Part shown: positions 6,247 to 8,765 of the stretch, in pieces
Layout: each line of letters starts with the position of its first letter
How positions within the stretch are numbered: position 1 is the stretch's first letter
Source: Nitriliruptorales bacterium
GTDB taxonomy: Bacteria > Actinomycetota > Nitriliruptoria > Nitriliruptorales > Nitriliruptoraceae
DNA: 8,765 nucleotides
Reading direction: 5' to 3'
Assembly: GCA_030835875.1 (NCBI GenBank)
Contig: JAURQY010000111.1
Location: 1 to 8,765, forward strand
The notes under the pieces: model-generated
Database searches by the model: none
Seen by the model: only the letters and a program-made list of their open reading frames with translations
What the model was told of the DNA's origin: nothing
Translations under genes and position numbers: made by a program

Positions 6247-7148
6247 GCGACGAGCAGCAGGGCACCGACGAGGTCACGGAGCGGACGGTCCTCCCGCCGC
6301 TCGACGTCGACGAGGACACGCTGCGGCGCGGCGTGGCTGCCGTGCTCTTCATCGCTGACGAACCGCTGGCCGCGACGGTCCTCGCGGAGACGCTCGGTGT
6401 GGCGCTCCCACGCATCGAGTCAGCGCTCGCCGCCTTCACGGATGTCCTCGCCGGCGGCCACCTCGGCTTCGAGCTGCGTGAGGTCGCCGGTGGCTGGCGT
6501 CTCATGACGGCGACGTCCGCCCGACCGGTCCTCGAGCGGTGGCTCATCGGCGGTCGACACGGACGGCTCACGCAGGCGGCCCTCGAGACGCTCGCCGTCG
6601 TCGCGTACCGCCAGCCCATCGCCCGGGTCACCATCGGCGAGATCCGCGGCGTCAACCCTGACGGTGCGCTGCGCAGCCTCGTCAGCCGGGGCCTCGTGAC
6701 CGAGGTCGGCCGTGAGGAGGGTCCGGGGCAGGCCGTCCTGTTCGGGACCACGCCGCAGTTCCTCGAGCGGATGGGGCTGCGCAGCCTCGACGAGCTCCCC
6801 CCCGTGCCTCCGTACCTGCCCGACGGTCCTGCACCCGACGAGCCCGACGCGGGTGGCATCGCCGAGCTGCGTCGCCGTCTCCGGGACGGGAGCGAGCGCC
6901 TCGGTGCCGCCGGTGCCATGACCGACTCCGAGGACGACGACGGGGATGCAGCCATGCCGCCTCCGACGGTTCGCGAGCGTCCGAAGGAGGACGGGACCAT
7001 CGGTGCGCTGTCCGAGCGACTGGAGCAGGCGGCGCGCAGCGCCATGGGGCGCCTCCGCAGCGTCCTCCCTGAGCCTGAGCCGGAGCCCGACGCGGAGGCG
7101 GAGGTCGCATCGGGGTCCCTCGAGGCAGGGGGTGATGACGATGGCTGA
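6243..7148 (+). CDS. scpB: Segregation and condensation protein B with long acidic C-terminal tail
   Basis: ScpB is the dimeric kite subunit that binds ScpA in the SMC-ScpAB condensin. Two winged-helix domains are visible: the first from about residue 26 (VAAVLFIADEPL and on to FELREVAGGWRLMT), the second from about 108 (RLTQAALETLAVVAYRQPI, then IRGVNPDGALRSLVSRGLV and LFGTTPQFLERMGLRSLDEL). The conserved part ends near residue 194 (PPYLPD). The remaining roughly 107 residues have no recognisable fold: Asp/Glu runs (DSEDDDGD), a charged helical stretch (GALSERLEQAARSAMGRL), a Pro-Glu repeat (EPEPEPD) and a final GGDDDG. The total of 301 residues is longer than most ScpB proteins (about 180-250). 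It starts within the scpA stop (ATGA) and overlaps rluB by 8 nt. Function is well supported by family and pairing; the tail's role is unknown. Confidence 0.94.
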   Translation: MSDEQQGTDEVTERTVLPPLDVDEDTLRRGVAAVLFIADEPLAATVLAETLGVALPRIESALAAFTDVLAGGHLGFELREVAGGWRLMTATSARPVLERWLIGGRHGRLTQAALETLAVVAYRQPIARVTIGEIRGVNPDGALRSLVSRGLVTEVGREEGPGQAVLFGTTPQFLERMGLRSLDELPPVPPYLPDGPAPDEPDAGGIAELRRRLRDGSERLGAAGAMTDSEDDDGDAAMPPPTVRERPKEDGTIGALSERLEQAARSAMGRLRSVLPEPEPEPDAEAEVASGSLEAGGDDDG

Positions 7149-7908
7149 CCGGCTCCAGAAGGTCATGGCCGCGGCGGGCATCGCCTCACGCCGTGCGTCC
7201 GAGGTGCTCATCTCGGCCGGACGGGTGACCATCAACGGACGCGTGGCCGAGCTCGGCGATCGTGTCGACCCCGACGTCGACGTCGTCGAGGTGGACGGGG
7301 ACCGGGTCATCGTCGACACGACGCTGCACTACCTGATGCTGAACAAGCCACGTGGCGTGGTGTCGACGACCCATGACCCCGAGGGTCGACCGACGGTCAT
7401 GGACCTGGTCAACCTCGAGGAGCGGCTCTACCCGGTCGGTCGGCTCGACCAGGACACCGAGGGGCTCCTGCTGCTCACCAACGACGGTGAGCTCGCGAAC
7501 CGTCTGCTCCACCCTTCCTTCGAGGTCGAGCGGACCTACCTCGCACTCGTCCCCGGCCCCGTCCGCCGCGAGACGCTCCGACGGCTGACGGAAGGCGTCG
7601 AGCTCGACGACGGTCTCGCGCGTCCACGGCGGGTCCGCGTCGCGGAGGAGCACCGTGGCAAGGCGCTGCTCGAGGTCGTGATGACCGAGGGGCGCAAGCA
7701 CGAGGTCCGGAGGATGCTCGCCGCCGTCGGGGCCCCGGTCGAGCGACTCGCGCGGGTCGCCTTCGGAGGCGTCGAGCTCGGCGACCTCCGCCAGGGCAAG
7801 TGGCGCTTCCTAGACCGTCCGGAGATCGCCAAGCTGCATGCGGCTGCGGGCACGTCGGTGCCGGCGACGGCACGGACGTCCGACACGGACACGGAGGCGA
7901 CGTCATGA
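7141..7908 (+). CDS. rluB: 23S rRNA pseudouridine synthase, RluB/RsuA family
   Basis: A RsuA-family enzyme that isomerises a uridine in rRNA to pseudouridine; the locus next to scpB points to RluB, which modifies helix 89-region uridine in 23S rRNA. The 255-residue protein has an N-terminal S4 RNA-binding domain (about 3-60: RLQKVMAAAGIASRRASEVL, GRVTINGRVAELGDRV) and the catalytic domain with NKPRGVVSTTHDP, then PVGRLDQDTEGLLLLTNDG with catalytic Asp103. EGRKHEVRRMLAAVG (about 182-196) is the usual C-terminal motif. The last 20 residues are Thr/Ala/Asp-rich and non-conserved, and encode the aroH ribosome site. Start choice: ATG 7141 has AGGGGG 8 nt upstream and the usual family N-terminus. 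GTG 7132 and ATG 7135 are in-frame alternatives adding 2-3 residues. It overlaps scpB by 8 nt and aroH by 4. The exact target nucleotide is inferred. Confidence 0.92.
   Translation: MADRLQKVMAAAGIASRRASEVLISAGRVTINGRVAELGDRVDPDVDVVEVDGDRVIVDTTLHYLMLNKPRGVVSTTHDPEGRPTVMDLVNLEERLYPVGRLDQDTEGLLLLTNDGELANRLLHPSFEVERTYLALVPGPVRRETLRRLTEGVELDDGLARPRRVRVAEEHRGKALLEVVMTEGRKHEVRRMLAAVGAPVERLARVAFGGVELGDLRQGKWRFLDRPEIAKLHAAAGTSVPATARTSDTDTEATS
7893..7902 (+). promoter_or_regulatory. Ribosome binding site of aroH
   Basis: GGAGG at 7893-7897 lies 7 nt before the ATG at 7905, within the end of rluB. It is part of the same 10-mer (GGAGGCGACG) found before pyrG and the phosphorylase gene. A strong site inside the upstream gene suggests aroH is also translated independently of coupling. 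Confidence 0.7.
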
Positions 7909-8276
7909 GCACCCCGCGCGTCCGCGCCATCCGTGGTGCGACGACCGTCGAGCATGACACGCGCGAGCAGGTGATCGCGCGCACCAAGGAGCTCGTCAAC
8001 GCCGTCGTCGAGCGCAACGGTCTCGCACCCGACGACCTCATCTCGATCCTGTTCACGGCGACCGACGACATCCGCAGCGCCTTCCCCGCAGAGGCCGCTC
8101 GGGAGGCGGGCTTCACCCACGTGCCGCTGATGTGTGCGCGCGAGCTCGACATCGTCGACGGCATCGAACGCTGCATCCGCGTCATGGTGCACGTGGAGAC
8201 GACCGGCGACCCGAGCGCCCTCCGCCACCCCTACCTGCACGGTGCGCGGCAGCTGCGCACCGACCTGCCCGAGTGA
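7905..8276 (+). CDS. aroH: Chorismate mutase, AroH class
   Basis: Converts chorismate to prephenate, the branch step toward phenylalanine and tyrosine. The 123-residue protein is the trimeric AroH type of Bacillus subtilis, not the helical AroQ type. Shared segments are IRGATTVEHDT, LFTATDDIRSAFPAEAAR, VPLMCARELDI and CIRVMVHVET. The active-site residues align with those of B. subtilis AroH (Arg7, Cys75, Glu78, Arg90, Tyr108) as Arg10, Cys77, Glu80, Arg92 and Tyr110, so it should be active. The ATG is fixed by the N-terminus of the family and by the ribosome site at 7893. It begins within the rluB stop (ATGA) and ends within the tyrA start (GTGA), placing it with the enzyme that uses its product. 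The frame is open further upstream, but that part is the rluB shadow. Confidence 0.95.
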   Translation: MSTPRVRAIRGATTVEHDTREQVIARTKELVNAVVERNGLAPDDLISILFTATDDIRSAFPAEAAREAGFTHVPLMCARELDIVDGIERCIRVMVHVETTGDPSALRHPYLHGARQLRTDLPE

Positions 8277-8765
8277 GCGCGCCGACGGATCCGGGCCGCT
8301 CGACCGTCGCCGTATGCGGGGGAGGGCTCATCGGTGCCTCGTTGGCGCTCGGAGCCGCGGCGGCGGGACACCGGGTCCGTGTCTTCGAACGTGATGCAGC
8401 GACCCGTGCGGCCCTTCTCACCGCCATCACGGAGCGGGGGGCACCGGCCCGGTCGGTCACCGTGTCCACGTCCTGGGAGGAGGCGGCGCGAGGCGCTGAC
8501 GTGGTCGTCGCGGCCGTCCCACCTTCGGCGGTCGCCGAGGTCCTCGTCGCCGCCGCGGCCGTCGCCGAACCGGATGCGCTGATGACCGACGTCGCGAGCT
8601 CCAAGCTCGACATCGTTGCGTCGGTGGGGGAGGCCCTCGCCACGGTGCACGGCGCTGCTGCGCTGGAGCGTTTCGTCGGCGGTCATCCCATGGCGGGGAG
8701 CGAGCGGAGCGGCCCCGGTGCGGCGGACGCGACGCTCTTCAGCGGTGCCACGTGGGTCCTGACGC
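8273..8765 (+). CDS. tyrA: Prephenate dehydrogenase, N-terminal fragment (3' end outside window)
   Basis: Oxidatively decarboxylates prephenate with NAD(P)+ to 4-hydroxyphenylpyruvate on the tyrosine branch; it uses the product of the adjacent chorismate mutase. The first 164 residues are present and the frame stays open to the window end. After a short N-terminus, the Rossmann fold begins with STVAVCGGGLIGASLA, where Gly16, Gly18 and Gly21 form the GXGXXG nucleotide loop. ADVVVAAVPPSAV (75-87) and TDVASSKLDI (105-114) follow. The family motif GGHPMAGSERSGP (136-148, His138) and ATLFSGATWVLT come just before the break. The GTG start overlaps the aroH stop by 4 nt and supplies a short leader of about 10 residues before the first strand. 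Whether the full protein carries a C-terminal ACT regulatory domain cannot be seen here. Confidence 0.93.
   Translation, partial: MSAPTDPGRSTVAVCGGGLIGASLALGAAAAGHRVRVFERDAATRAALLTAITERGAPARSVTVSTSWEEAARGADVVVAAVPPSAVAEVLVAAAAVAEPDALMTDVASSKLDIVASVGEALATVHGAAALERFVGGHPMAGSERSGPGAADATLFSGATWVLT

Noticed and set aside
6797..6803. Run of seven C in scpB as a possible frameshift site
   Set aside because: The frame reads through with the conserved LPPVPPYLPD ending in place, and no alternative-frame product is plausible.
1..8765. Search for CRISPR, tRNA, rRNA, insertion sequences, prophage, toxin-antitoxin or defence genes
   Set aside because: No direct-repeat array, no transposase or phage motif and no gap large enough for a hidden gene. 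XerD here is the housekeeping recombinase in its usual place, not a sign of an integrated element.

Overview
This window is a stretch of high-GC bacterial chromosome (above 70% G+C by eye, strong G/C bias at third codon positions, frequent GTG starts, all visible stops TGA). Every supported gene is on the + strand. The set and order (recN, pyrG, NUDIX ADP-ribose pyrophosphatase, xerD, pyrimidine-nucleoside phosphorylase, scpA, scpB, rluB, aroH, tyrA) matches a conserved Actinomycetota chromosomal neighbourhood (compare Mycobacterium recN...pyrG-Rv1700-xerD...scpA-scpB-rluB and the Streptomyces equivalent, with aroH and tyrA further on). The steA and mctB genes that lie between recN and pyrG in Mycobacterium are absent, and a pyrimidine phosphorylase sits where parA is usually found. 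This suggests an actinobacterium outside the classical mycobacterial/streptomycete lineages. That placement is an inference from gene order, not a phylogeny.

Layout. 2-550: 3' end of recN (DNA repair). 551-689: gap with a good promoter candidate and a leader with small hairpins. 690-3881: pyrG, NUDIX gene and xerD as a tightly overlapping unit. 3882-3951: short gap. 3952-5304: pyrimidine-nucleoside phosphorylase, standing alone. 5305-5391: gap with a possible -10 box. 5392-8765: scpA, scpB, rluB, aroH and tyrA, each overlapping the next by 4-8 nt; tyrA is cut by the window end.

The genes cover nucleotide metabolism (CTP synthesis, ADP-ribose clean-up, pyrimidine salvage), chromosome upkeep (RecN repair, XerD dimer resolution, ScpAB condensin subunits), rRNA modification (RluB) and aromatic amino-acid synthesis (chorismate mutase, then prephenate dehydrogenase). 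I saw no tRNA, rRNA, CRISPR, insertion sequence, phage gene or defence system. This is a housekeeping region and I find no convincing undescribed system. The points most worth a second look are a G-run at the predicted pyrG transcription start (possible CTP-sensitive control), the phosphorylase between xerD and scpA, a loss of a conserved Glu in that enzyme, a long C-terminal tail on ScpB, and a possible leaderless start for scpA.
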